NCBI GenBank assembly: GCA_963676435.2
Contig: CAXXOZ010000020.1
Location: forward strand, 1 to 64,000
DNA: 64,000 nt
DNA from: CAXXOZ01 sp963676435
GTDB lineage: Bacteria > Bacillota > Clostridia > Lachnospirales > Lachnospiraceae
Reading direction: 5' to 3'
The notes under the pieces were generated by a model. It was not told the DNA's origin. It saw only the letters and a list, made by a program, of their open reading frames with translations, and searched no databases. The translations under genes were made by a program, and so were the position numbers. This document shows positions 8,945 to 17,929 of this stretch, one piece after another (the first letter of the stretch is position 1; every line of letters begins with the position of its first letter).

Positions 8945-9556
8945 ATGTTTGTAGATAAATATGAAAAACTTTGTAATTACTGGCAAGAAAAAGTTTATGA
9001 AATTGATTTTGAAATTAAATACAAAGAATTAAATCTTGATGGATATAATGAGCGTAACCTACCTATAAGATATTATGGTATAGATTATATTATAGATCGT
9101 AAAACTTTTGAAATTTATAAAAAATCAAACCCTAAAGAGTATATTTCACCACAGATAAAATTTGCCATTTATCATCTTTTTTATTATTCAAAACCCAAAC
9201 CCCTAAATTCAAATATTTTCATACCTCTATATGAAATAAAAAAAGCTGCTCCATTTTATAACGCTTTTAAAAATACTGTAATAAGAAAGTTTGAAGAAAG
9301 TTTTAATGGGAAACTTAGTGATTTGAAAATGATTATTGAAGATTTAGGGTTTTTAACGATTTCTGAATCTGATTTTGGTTTTATTGCGCCAGCGTTTAGT
9401 TGTATGCCAATAAAATTTTTATTTTGGGATGGTGATGAGGAATTCTCGTCTCAAGGAAACATATTATTTGATAAAAATATTACTGATTTCATACATGAAG
9501 AAACAATAATAACTATAGCTGCTGATGGAGTTACTCTTTTGAGCAGTTTTCTTTGA
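8945..9556 (+). CDS. DUF3786 protein (stand-alone paralogue)
   Basis: A 203-residue soluble protein of unknown function. It matches the second DUF3786 protein in this window (22784-23410) in layout: a tyrosine-rich N-terminus, a central Ile/Tyr block, and the C-terminal signature IKFLFWDGDEEFSSQ followed by ILFDKN, where the other copy reads IKFLFWKADEEFPSSAQILF. The family is found mainly in strict anaerobes, often near corrinoid or CODH/ACS genes. This copy is monocistronic with a GGAG site 8 nt before ATG and abuts the convergent YitT gene with a 4-nt gap. The central histidines and cysteines differ from the acs copy, so the two need not share a partner. Confidence 0.75.
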   Translation: MFVDKYEKLCNYWQEKVYEIDFEIKYKELNLDGYNERNLPIRYYGIDYIIDRKTFEIYKKSNPKEYISPQIKFAIYHLFYYSKPKPLNSNIFIPLYEIKKAAPFYNAFKNTVIRKFEESFNGKLSDLKMIIEDLGFLTISESDFGFIAPAFSCMPIKFLFWDGDEEFSSQGNILFDKNITDFIHEETIITIAADGVTLLSSFL

Positions 9557-9560
9557 AAAA

Positions 9561-10400
9561 TCATTCCATTGTTCTATACGTAAAACCTCTTCCATGGACT
9601 TCAGCCACATTATATGAAATGACAAATGCATTTTTATCTATACTATTTATTAGTTTCATTGCATTATGATATTCCTGATTCCCTAAAATTATCATTAACA
9701 TTTCTTTTTTAGCTCCAGTATACCCACCTGAAACATCAAATACAGTCATTCCTCTATTAACATTTTGAAATAATATATTTCTTATTTCATCAATGTTTTT
9801 CTCACTCATTATCATTACTGCTTTTCTTCTGCTTAATCCAGATGTTATATAATTAATAACAATGGATGAAACAATAAGGGCAAATATTGAATAGAAAAAT
9901 GCATTAAACCCAAAAACAAAAATATTAAAAAACACTATAAGAGCATCACAAATAAATAATCCTATTGATTGTTCTAAACCAAAATACTTTTTAAAAATCA
10001 ATGGTGGAATTGTAGTGCCTCCACTTGAAGCTTCTATTTTATACAATAGGGCTACTCCACATCCTAAAATAATGCTTCCAAATATTATAGAAATCACTAT
10101 ATTATCTACTACTTTTATCTGTGGTACAATAGCTAATGCAACTGGTACTAAAACACTTCCAATTATAGTTTTTACTACTATAGATCTTTTCAAAAAAATA
10201 CCTGCTAAAATAAGCAAAACTATATTTATCGATAAAACTACTATTGCTCTATTAATTCCAAATGCTGTTTCAACTAATACACCTACACCACTTACACCTC
10301 CACCCGATATTTTATGGGGTGCAAAAAACATATTAACGCTTGTTGCAATCATAGAAGCGGCAATGGCAATTAATGGTATTTGTTTAAAAATTCTTTTCAT
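9561..10400 (-). CDS. YitT family membrane protein
   Basis: A 280-residue protein with five or six hydrophobic helices (YitT/DUF161) and a C-terminal soluble DUF2179 domain (VMIMSEKNIDEIRN to FVISYNVAEVHGRGF). Glycine-rich GGGVSGVGV follows the first helix. The function is unknown; the family is common in Firmicutes. An upstream in-frame ATG exists at 10448, but AGAGGA precedes the ATG at 10400, the normal start. A 19-bp palindrome lies in the divergent region shared with the EAL gene. Confidence 0.88.
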   Translation of the reverse strand: MKRIFKQIPLIAIAASMIATSVNMFFAPHKISGGGVSGVGVLVETAFGINRAIVVLSINIVLLILAGIFLKRSIVVKTIIGSVLVPVALAIVPQIKVVDNIVISIIFGSIILGCGVALLYKIEASSGGTTIPPLIFKKYFGLEQSIGLFICDALIVFFNIFVFGFNAFFYSIFALIVSSIVINYITSGLSRRKAVMIMSEKNIDEIRNILFQNVNRGMTVFDVSGGYTGAKKEMLMIILGNQEYHNAMKLINSIDKNAFVISYNVAEVHGRGFTYRTME

Positions 10401-10461
10401 ACATTTTCCTCTTTTTATAAAATAATTGTTTATAATATTATTATACACTAGTTATTCAATT

Positions 10462-10480
10462 TGAAAACACACAGTTTTCA
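10462..10480. promoter_or_regulatory. Palindromic operator-like site between yitT and EAL gene
   Basis: A perfect inverted repeat TGAAAAC-ACACA-GTTTTCA lies between the two divergent starts, about 20 bp upstream of a TATAAT box (10503-10508) that could serve the EAL gene. It is longer than a catabolite-response element, so the binding regulator is unknown. Confidence 0.45.
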
Positions 10481-10540
10481 CACACTTATATTTTTTTTGT
10501 ATTATAATACATTTTAATATTAAAACACTGGAGAAATGAC

Positions 10541-12466
10541 ATGAAAACAAGACCCATACTTAAAGATTTATTTATTTTAATTTTATTTTGCTTTCTTACT
10601 GTTTTTTTAGGTCATATAGAATTAGAATTACCTGGAAAATTAGGAATTAATAGTAACTTTGCCGAAGTTGCATTAATAATCAGCCTTCCCTTTATTAACA
10701 AATGGCCTTTGGCTATAATATTGCCATTCTTTACTTATTTCAATGTCGCATCAGATGGTTACTTTATACCCGATACATTTAATCATGTACTAGGATTCAC
10801 ATTTCTATTTATACTATTTAAAAAAATAAAAACTATTAAAAAAACTGTTCCATATATTTTTACTTGGATATTAACAATTACAATATATTATTTTGCAATA
10901 TTACTTCCTTTTATTTTCACATACCATTGTATAGTTGGAACTATCGGTATCAACTCTTTTTCTTTTGAATACCTTGCTACAGCTAGAGGAATTTCATTTG
11001 AGTGGCTTATGACTACCGCAATAACTATACTTTTTCATCTTTTATATAGAGAATCTTTAATTAAAAAGAAGGCTCAAAAGAAGATTTTAAGTATAAATAA
11101 AGAACTAGAACTAAATGTTGACAAACTCAGCAGGCTTGCGTATATGGATACAGCAACCGGATTATATAATGGAATTCAGTTAGAAAAAGATATTGAAGAA
11201 TGTTTTATCGAAAACAAGGACAGTGAAAATCAGGAATTTGCTTTTATTGCTTTTAGGCTTGAGTCTAATAACACTTTTAATAATGAAAATGGAATAGTTA
11301 AAAAAGCAAATCAGTTTTCTAAGGCAATGCTCCATTTATCTGACATATTAAGTAAAGAGTTTGAAAACACACCTGAATTAATACCACCTTCTCCAATAAA
11401 AAACTGCTATAAAATTAATGAAAATTCCATGATATTTATTTTAAATATAACTTCTCTTTCTTCTGACAGAAAAAAACTGATCAATGATAATTATTTAAGT
11501 GAAAAAATGGAAAGTATATTATGTTTCAGTAATTCAGATATATGCTTTGAATTTCAGGGTGGAATAGTTAATTATCCAAAAGACATCATACATATTGATG
11601 AAATCGTAAATACTCTTATGAAAATCATTCATGCCAAAAGAAGTAAAAGCCTTGGCCACTTTGTAGCTTTTGATTTAGAAAAATATCAGCAAACTTTGGA
11701 AGAAGATGAATTAAAGAAACTTATGCCTACAGCAATTGAATCTGGCGAGTTCTACACTTTATTTCAGCCTAAAATTGATTTAAGCAATAAATGTGTTCAA
11801 GGTTTTGAAGCTCTTGCAAGATGGAATTCTTCATTTATAGGCTTTATCTCACCATTAAAATTTATTAAAGTTGCTGAACAGGGACAGATGATTGAAACTC
11901 TTACCAAAAATCAATTAAATGATGTTTATAAATTTATTAATGCTGTAAAAAACACAGGCAATAATAAGTTTAGAATCTCTGTGAATATTTCTCCATGCCT
12001 GTTAACAAAAGATTTTTTATCTTTTTTAATAAATGACATTTTAAAAAATAAATGTGAAAATCAGATAGAACTTGAGATAACAGAAAGTACATTAGCAACT
12101 CTTTCGATGCCTGCTATCATGTTAATGAAAAAGCTTAAAGAAGTAGGTGTAACAATAGCTATTGACGACTTTGGTACAGGATATTCAAATTTATATAATT
12201 TACAATGTTTTGAACCGGAAATAATAAAAATTGATAAAACGTTTATAGATCATGTTCCAGAATCTAAAAAAAACAGCAAATTAATACATGCTATTTTAGA
12301 CCTTGCAAAAGATTTAAATATGAAGGTTGTTGCTGAAGGAATTGAATGCATTGAACAAAAACGCTTCCTTGAAGAAAATGGATGCTCAATAATCCAAGGA
12401 TATTATTATTCAAAACCTTTAGAATTCAATTCAGCACTTGAGTTTTCAACTTTGAGTTTTTCTTAA
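10541..12466 (+). CDS. Membrane-bound c-di-GMP phosphodiesterase (degenerate GGDEF + EAL)
   Basis: A 641-residue protein. Five or six membrane helices fill residues 1-175 and form a MASE-like sensor. A GGDEF-like domain (about 195-375) starts normally (YMDTATGLYN) but has no GGDEF motif, so it cannot make c-di-GMP. The EAL domain (about 395-635) keeps the catalytic set: FEALARW, RISVNIS, ELEITES, AIDDFGTGYS, KIDKTFI, VAEGIE and QGYYYSKP. It should hydrolyse c-di-GMP to pGpG, with the degenerate domain perhaps regulatory. GGAG lies 9 nt before the ATG. Its 3' end overlaps the convergent methyltransferase gene by 21 nt. Confidence 0.9.
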   Translation: MKTRPILKDLFILILFCFLTVFLGHIELELPGKLGINSNFAEVALIISLPFINKWPLAIILPFFTYFNVASDGYFIPDTFNHVLGFTFLFILFKKIKTIKKTVPYIFTWILTITIYYFAILLPFIFTYHCIVGTIGINSFSFEYLATARGISFEWLMTTAITILFHLLYRESLIKKKAQKKILSINKELELNVDKLSRLAYMDTATGLYNGIQLEKDIEECFIENKDSENQEFAFIAFRLESNNTFNNENGIVKKANQFSKAMLHLSDILSKEFENTPELIPPSPIKNCYKINENSMIFILNITSLSSDRKKLINDNYLSEKMESILCFSNSDICFEFQGGIVNYPKDIIHIDEIVNTLMKIIHAKRSKSLGHFVAFDLEKYQQTLEEDELKKLMPTAIESGEFYTLFQPKIDLSNKCVQGFEALARWNSSFIGFISPLKFIKVAEQGQMIETLTKNQLNDVYKFINAVKNTGNNKFRISVNISPCLLTKDFLSFLINDILKNKCENQIELEITESTLATLSMPAIMLMKKLKEVGVTIAIDDFGTGYSNLYNLQCFEPEIIKIDKTFIDHVPESKKNSKLIHAILDLAKDLNMKVVAEGIECIEQKRFLEENGCSIIQGYYYSKPLEFNSALEFSTLSFS

Positions 12467-13120
12467 TAATACCTGATATAGTTTTCTGGGCAGTTCTCCT
12501 TCTTCAAATTCAGTTATACTTTGAATTTCGAAGCCAGTGGATAACTGCTCAATTTTATTTTTATCAAAAAAATGTACTATAAAACCATTAATTTCATACA
12601 TGTCTTCGCCTCTGTGAATACCTTGTCTGTAATGTGAATCTTTTTCATTTCTTGCAGTATAAAAATTCATTCCTTCAATTCTAAGTATTCGCCAAATTCC
12701 TTTGCATAAATCATTAAGTTCGTTTGTAGTAAATGCCATACAATATAACATGTGTGAATAACATGCATCAAATGATTCCTTTTTAAAAGGAAGTCCTGTT
12801 TTTACATCACATTTAATAGCTTTTATTTTATCAGTGAGACCAAGCATTTCGGCTTTTTTATTTATTGTATTTATTCCTGTATCAGTATAATCAACAACAG
12901 TAACACTATAACCTTTTCTTGCAAAGAAAATTGTATCTCTTCCCTGCCCTCCTCCTAATTCAATAATTTCTTTTACTTCTTTATCTTTAAAAATCTCTTC
13001 CGCCCTTATAGCAGGTTCACTTGGTTTTTCACCAAAAAGTTCCATATTTTCAATATATGTTTTTTCCCAATGAGGGTTTTGATTTTTTAATTCATCAATA
13101 AAAAAGTCTTTATAATCCAT
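12446..13120 (-). CDS. Class I SAM-dependent methyltransferase
   Basis: A 224-residue protein with a Rossmann methyltransferase core. Motif I is IIELGGGQGRDTIFFA, an acidic residue ends strand 2 (VTVVDYTDTG), and a DACYSHMLYCMAF block follows. The substrate cannot be told; it resembles small-molecule or tellurite-type methyltransferases. A strong AGGAGGT site precedes the ATG. It overlaps the EAL gene tail to tail and follows the 686-residue receptor on the same strand. Confidence 0.82.
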   Translation of the reverse strand: MDYKDFFIDELKNQNPHWEKTYIENMELFGEKPSEPAIRAEEIFKDKEVKEIIELGGGQGRDTIFFARKGYSVTVVDYTDTGINTINKKAEMLGLTDKIKAIKCDVKTGLPFKKESFDACYSHMLYCMAFTTNELNDLCKGIWRILRIEGMNFYTARNEKDSHYRQGIHRGEDMYEINGFIVHFFDKNKIEQLSTGFEIQSITEFEEGELPRKLYQVLLRKTQS

Positions 13121-13143
13121 TTATTTACCTCCTGTGTAAATTT

Positions 13144-13170
13144 AGCGCTGTAACTATAAATTACAGCGCT
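13144..13170 (-). terminator. Intergenic hairpin between receptor and methyltransferase genes
   Basis: A perfect 10-bp stem AGCGCTGTAA/TTACAGCGCT with a 7-nt loop follows the receptor stop. It lacks a T-run on either strand, so it may be a weak terminator or an mRNA-processing or stability hairpin within an operon. Confidence 0.45.
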
Positions 13171-13182
13171 ATAATCTAAAAA

Positions 13183-15243
13183 TTAATCTATTTTAAATTT
13201 ATTTACTACAGCATCAAGGGTTTCTACAATATCTTTTTGTTCATGGGTCATGTCTGTAATAATATTAACAGCTTTTGATGCTTCTGTCATGTTTTGCATT
13301 ACTGTTGAGCTTTCAAAAGAGGTCTGTTGTGAACTTTCTGAAATCTCAGAAATCGCATTCGCTACTTCGCTCATTGTTTTTTCTATATTTGATGACATTT
13401 TAAATATTTCTGATGAAAACGAATTAATATCTCCAGCATCTTTTCCATATTGTAATGCTATGGAAACCAGTGAATCATAATCCTTCATAACTTCTTCTGA
13501 AATAAACTGCAACATATTTTGCGAATTTTTACCTAATGAATCAAATGAACTTTGTACTTTTGAAATCATCTGTTGAATCTGTTCCACCGAAGAAGCTGTC
13601 TGTGTTGCAAGGTGTCCTATTTCTTCCGCAACAACCGCAAATCCTCTTCCATGCTCGCCTGCTCTTGCAGCTTCAATCGATGCATTTAACGATAGTAAGT
13701 TTATCTGACTTGCAATATCTGAAATAGTATCAACCAATTCACCTATTGATTCAACGACTTTGGCTTCTTCAAGACTATCACTAAGTTCTTTTTGATGAAC
13801 ATTTGATAATTCTTTGGCTCTTTCACTTGATTTTAAACTTGAATCCCCGATTTCTTTTGATCTGATTGTTATCTCATCAGCCAAAGTCATACTTTCCTGT
13901 GTTTTACCACTTAATATATTAATTGAAGATGTAACTTCTTCTACTGATGCATTAATTTCCTCAGTAGCTGCACTAGCATTCATAACATTCGTACTAACCT
14001 TTTTGATTGCTTCTTCAACATTTTCGAAAGAAGCATTTAACTCTTCGGTTATTCCAGCTAGCGCATTAGCCGACTCACCAACTTTATATGAATCATCTTT
14101 GATTGTTTTAATTACTGATTTATTTTCAACTAGCATTGTATTTAAAGAGTTACTAACCTGACCAAGCTCATCCTTGCTCTTAAGTTTTAATGGCTCAACC
14201 ATAAAGTCACCAACAGCTAGTTCGTTGGCAAGGTTTTTAACTTTTTTAAGATTACCTGTAACATAATTTACTTGTAAAATAACTGTTATTACAGAAATAA
14301 TTATAGCAAGTGCACATATTATAAGCATTATATATAATAATTGTTGAACAGGTGCAAATATTTCTGATTTTGGGTACACAAGAACAAGTTTCCACCCCAT
14401 ATAATCCATACTTGTATAATAAACATTATATGTTTCAGAACCTTCTTTAAAGGAGGTTTGTCCCATCTGGTTATTAATTATATCCTGACCTGCTTTGGCT
14501 ATTGAGGGATTTTCATCTTCTGACATTTTATCGGTCATAATTGTCTGATCGCCATTTGCTGCAACATAAGTGCCGTCTGACAATAATAACATTGCATATC
14601 CTGTTTCTCCAACTTTGATATCATTAATTGCATTTGATATTGCTGAAAGATCAATATCAATCGTTGTACAACCTATAAAGTTTCCTGAAGCATCATATAT
14701 CGGACAAGCATTAGAAGTCATTACCATCCCAGACACTTCATCTAAATAAAGCTCAGAATATACCGGCATACCACCGCTCTCTTTTGTATTATTATACCAG
14801 TCATAAGCAAAGTAATCATATTCATCATTACTGTAATCATAAGTTATAATTGCCTCACCATTATCCGCATATGCATATGGCCCAACATATTTTTCTTCTT
14901 CATCAAAAACATAAGGTTCAAACCAGATTCCACCACCTATTACAAGGGGACTCTTAAAAATAAGTTTTGATAAATAGTTTTCATACTGTTCTAAAGTCGC
15001 ATTCTGATTATAAGTGTTCTCTACAAATAATGCAGTGCTGGAATCCAAAGAGGATATTTCTTTTAAAACTATATCCAAATCTAAAAGCTTTGAAGATAAT
15101 TCTGATTCCATCTGATTTTCGATTGTATTGTTGATAACACTGGAACTTCTGTAGTAGCTGATTGCTGTTAATGCAGCAAGACAAACAAAGACAATAGTAA
15201 GAATATAGATTAGCATTTTTGTTCTAATACTTTTAAAAGACAT
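13183..15243 (-). CDS. Methyl-accepting chemotaxis protein with dCache sensor
   Basis: A 686-residue receptor. TM1 lies at about 10-32. A double-Cache extracellular sensor follows (about 35-295, with GGGIWFEPYVF, YAYDWYNN and YDASGNFIGCTTIDID), which in this family binds amino acids or other small molecules. TM2 is near 300-325, then HAMP and the signalling domain with the tip INLLSLNASIEAARAGEHGRG. No CheR-binding tail is seen. AGGAGGAG sits 6 nt before the ATG. The ligand is not predictable by eye. Confidence 0.93.
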   Translation of the reverse strand: MSFKSIRTKMLIYILTIVFVCLAALTAISYYRSSSVINNTIENQMESELSSKLLDLDIVLKEISSLDSSTALFVENTYNQNATLEQYENYLSKLIFKSPLVIGGGIWFEPYVFDEEEKYVGPYAYADNGEAIITYDYSNDEYDYFAYDWYNNTKESGGMPVYSELYLDEVSGMVMTSNACPIYDASGNFIGCTTIDIDLSAISNAINDIKVGETGYAMLLLSDGTYVAANGDQTIMTDKMSEDENPSIAKAGQDIINNQMGQTSFKEGSETYNVYYTSMDYMGWKLVLVYPKSEIFAPVQQLLYIMLIICALAIIISVITVILQVNYVTGNLKKVKNLANELAVGDFMVEPLKLKSKDELGQVSNSLNTMLVENKSVIKTIKDDSYKVGESANALAGITEELNASFENVEEAIKKVSTNVMNASAATEEINASVEEVTSSINILSGKTQESMTLADEITIRSKEIGDSSLKSSERAKELSNVHQKELSDSLEEAKVVESIGELVDTISDIASQINLLSLNASIEAARAGEHGRGFAVVAEEIGHLATQTASSVEQIQQMISKVQSSFDSLGKNSQNMLQFISEEVMKDYDSLVSIALQYGKDAGDINSFSSEIFKMSSNIEKTMSEVANAISEISESSQQTSFESSTVMQNMTEASKAVNIITDMTHEQKDIVETLDAVVNKFKID

Positions 15244-15349
15244 ATTAAACTCCTCCTATGGTTACAATTTTTGGTTAAAAAACAGTTACTATCATGGAGT
15301 ATTTACATTATGTATCTTAAGTATATTACATTTTTTTTGGAATCTCAAC

Positions 15350-15378
15350 TTGTTAATATAAAAAACTTAATATATAAT
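15350..15378 (+). promoter_or_regulatory. Promoter for the MFS transporter
   Basis: TTGTTA at 15350-15355, a 17-bp spacer and a perfect TATAAT at 15373-15378. The leader is about 40 nt. Confidence 0.7.
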
Positions 15379-15423
15379 TATTTACATGAAATAAATACAG
15401 AAAGAAAAAATTAGGTGCATAAA

Positions 15424-16791
15424 ATGAACAGTATACAGAACAAAATCGTGCTTTTAGCTACCAGTCTTGGTGCTTTTATTTTCCCGTTTATGGCTTCGTC
15501 AGTAAACATTGCTCTCCCATCAATAAGTGAAGAATTTTATATAAGCTCAGTTTTACTAAACTGGATTCCATTATCATTTACACTTGCAACTGCAATTTTT
15601 GTATTACCTTTTGGTCGGCTTGCAGATATATTTGGAAAAAGAAAACTTTTAATGTTAGGAATGACTTGCTTTTCAATTTTTTCGCTTATATGTGGATTTG
15701 CAGTCAATCCCATAATGCTAGTTGTGGGGCGTTCTTTACAGGGAGTTTGTGCTGCATCCATAGCAGTTACAGTGGTTTCGATCCTTACTTCTGTCTTCCC
15801 TGCGGGAAAAAGAGGTAAAGCTCTTGGACTTAATGTAGCAATGACATATATTGGACTTTCGACAGGTCCTTACCTAGGTGGTCTTTTAACTTCTACTCTT
15901 GGATGGAGAAGCTTATTTTACTTTAGTACCATTATTGGAGTAATTGTTGTTTTACCATTACTAACAGTAAAGCACGACTGGGCTGAAGCAAAAGGTGAAA
16001 AATTTGATTTTAAAGGGTCAATATTGTATGCTATAGCCTTATTGGGTATAATTTCAGGTCTTTCTTTTATAAATACATTTTTTGGACCTATTTTCATCGG
16101 CGTGGGTATTATTGCTTTAATTATTTTTGGTGTTTTTGAAAGTAAAATATCTGCACCAATTTTAAATATGAGCATTTTCAAAGGTAATAAAGTCGTTATT
16201 TTTTCTTCTTTAGCTGCTTTAATCAATTATAGTGCAACTTTTGCTTTAAGTTATTTACTAAGTTTATATTTACAATACAATTTGGGTTACAGTCCTTCTC
16301 ATGCAGGTCTTGTACTTATTGCACAGCCAATAGTCATGGCATTATTTTCTCCTATAGCTGGATTTTTATCAGATAAAATAGAGCCACAAAAAGTTGCATC
16401 ATTAGGCATGATTCTTACAACAATCGGGTTGTCTTTCTTTATATTTATAAGTGAAAATACACATATCATCTATGTTGTGTGTGGGCTTTTAATTTTAGGT
16501 TTTGGTTTTGCATTATTCTCATCCCCAAATACGAATGCTATAATGAGTTCTGTTGATAAAAGGTTTTTTGGTATAACTTCAGGAATTATAGGTGGCGCCA
16601 GAACAATAGGACAGGCATTAAGTATGGGTATTGCATCGCTTATACTTGTAATATATATGGGTAATGCACAAATTAATGTAGAGAATTCTTCTAATCTAAT
16701 AGAGCCTATAAAAGTCACTTTTGTTATACTTACATTACTTTGCTTTTTAGGAATATTTGCATCAATAGCGAGAGGGAAAATGAAAAAATAG
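15424..16791 (+). CDS. MFS exporter of the DHA2 type
   Basis: A 455-residue major-facilitator protein with about 14 hydrophobic helices, the length of the DHA2 drug:H+ antiporter group. Motif A appears as GRLADIFGKRK between helices 2 and 3, and an antiporter-like motif C as GPYLGGLL in helix 5. It probably exports a drug or metabolite. A GTG 9 nt upstream (15415) is in frame, but AGGTG at that spot is better read as the ribosome site for the ATG at 15424. It is monocistronic and ends at a strong terminator. Confidence 0.88.
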   Translation: MNSIQNKIVLLATSLGAFIFPFMASSVNIALPSISEEFYISSVLLNWIPLSFTLATAIFVLPFGRLADIFGKRKLLMLGMTCFSIFSLICGFAVNPIMLVVGRSLQGVCAASIAVTVVSILTSVFPAGKRGKALGLNVAMTYIGLSTGPYLGGLLTSTLGWRSLFYFSTIIGVIVVLPLLTVKHDWAEAKGEKFDFKGSILYAIALLGIISGLSFINTFFGPIFIGVGIIALIIFGVFESKISAPILNMSIFKGNKVVIFSSLAALINYSATFALSYLLSLYLQYNLGYSPSHAGLVLIAQPIVMALFSPIAGFLSDKIEPQKVASLGMILTTIGLSFFIFISENTHIIYVVCGLLILGFGFALFSSPNTNAIMSSVDKRFFGITSGIIGGARTIGQALSMGIASLILVIYMGNAQINVENSSNLIEPIKVTFVILTLLCFLGIFASIARGKMKK

Positions 16792-16801
16792 AAACATATA
16801 A

Positions 16802-16836
16802 CGAGCCCTAGGTAAATCTAAGGCTCGATTTTTTTA
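16802..16836 (+). terminator. Terminator after the MFS gene
   Basis: The stem CGAGCC/GGCTCG extends inward (CTAGG/TCTAAG imperfect) and seven T follow. The hairpin overlaps the last codons of the convergent gene ending at 16818. Confidence 0.85.
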
Positions 16837-17825
16837 TATTCAATTATATAATCTGTCCATTCAAATCCTATTTGTAAGTATATGTTTTCGTCAATAACAT
16901 ATACGCTTTGATAATAAATATCTTTCATAAAAAAATCCGAATCTTTTGAATCAAGTATTAGTTTAAATTTTCCATCATCTATATCTGATGTATATAGACC
17001 TGATGAATCTACAAAGCAAATCATATTATCATTAGAAAAAGCTGACATGTTATAACTAATCTGATTGTCATTTTTCGTGATTTTTCTATTGTCTTCAAAT
17101 TCAATTTGAGCTATCTGTTCACCTGTTTGCAAATCAATTACCACTATTTTTTCATCATTTATAGAACATATATTTTCTCCATAATACAAAACATAATCTA
17201 TATTATCTATACTATATTTTTCTTCAAGTTCTCCTGAAAGTAAATTATATTTTTCTATTTCGTATTCATATTTATATTCATTCTTTGAATATGAATAGTA
17301 AGAATCCACATATAATAAATAAACATAATTTTCATTCACAAAATGACTGTTTGGTCCCTTTATAAAACCTTTTTCATAAGATTCTATGTTTTCATTAATT
17401 CCAAATATTTTTTTACCATCACTTGAGGCTGCATAAAACTTCTTATCCATAAATGCAGTATAGAATTTTTCACCCTTTTCATTTGTAGTTGTATAAGTAT
17501 ATCCTTCAATGTATCTGGGAACATTAACTAAACTTTTGTTAATTTCTTTACCACTCCAACTAACTTCGTACAATTTATCATAGTCCCAATAATACATTCC
17601 TATTTGTCCGTCTTCAAGCTTTGTCAGTCCGCCATTATAGCAATCACATCTTTGCACAAAATCAAATTCTAAGCTGTTTTCCTCATATAAATCATTTTCT
17701 CCTATATAGTTTTTATTTTCTTTGTTTAATCCTGAAGCAATAAAAGTATTTACGGCCCACCATCCTATTAATAAAACAAAAACAATTATTAATATCAAAC
17801 AACAAATTTTTTTCATTCTACTCAT
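16818..17825 (-). CDS. Unknown membrane-anchored protein, beta-rich ectodomain
   Basis: A 335-residue protein not recognised by family. One N-terminal membrane helix (residues 5-29) has a cysteine pair but no convincing lipobox. It is followed by a Tyr/Asp/Glu-rich extracellular part with repeating patterns such as GGLTKLEDGQIGMYYWD, GKKIFGIN and GEKIVVIDLQTGEQ, which suggests a beta-propeller-like (DUF5050 or PQQ-like) fold. The start at 17825 has AGGAGGG 5 nt upstream. It lies just upstream of the acs terminator, with no functional link apparent. Confidence 0.65.
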   Translation of the reverse strand: MSRMKKICCLILIIVFVLLIGWWAVNTFIASGLNKENKNYIGENDLYEENSLEFDFVQRCDCYNGGLTKLEDGQIGMYYWDYDKLYEVSWSGKEINKSLVNVPRYIEGYTYTTTNEKGEKFYTAFMDKKFYAASSDGKKIFGINENIESYEKGFIKGPNSHFVNENYVYLLYVDSYYSYSKNEYKYEYEIEKYNLLSGELEEKYSIDNIDYVLYYGENICSINDEKIVVIDLQTGEQIAQIEFEDNRKITKNDNQISYNMSAFSNDNMICFVDSSGLYTSDIDDGKFKLILDSKDSDFFMKDIYYQSVYVIDENIYLQIGFEWTDYIIEYKKIEP

Positions 17826-17863
17826 AACACCCTCCTATTTTAATTATATCAAAGAAATTCAAA

Positions 17864-17914
17864 GAAAAACAAGCATAAAAGCCCGTTATTTCTAACAGAA
17901 ACCCTTATGCTTGT
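17864..17914 (-). terminator. Terminator of the acs operon
   Basis: On the minus strand, 16 nt after the acsB stop, a 10-bp stem ACAAGCATAA/TTATGCTTGT with a 26-nt loop (containing TTTCTGTTAGAAA) is followed by TTTTTC. Confidence 0.8.
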
Positions 17915-17929
17915 TTAGTAGGAGCTTTA

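Noticed and set aside
10462..10480. Catabolite-response element (CcpA site)
   Set aside because: The inverted repeat is 19 bp with a 5-bp spacer, longer than the 14-16 bp site with central CG.
15415..15423. GTG start for the MFS transporter
   Set aside because: The bases around it form the ribosome site for the ATG at 15424.
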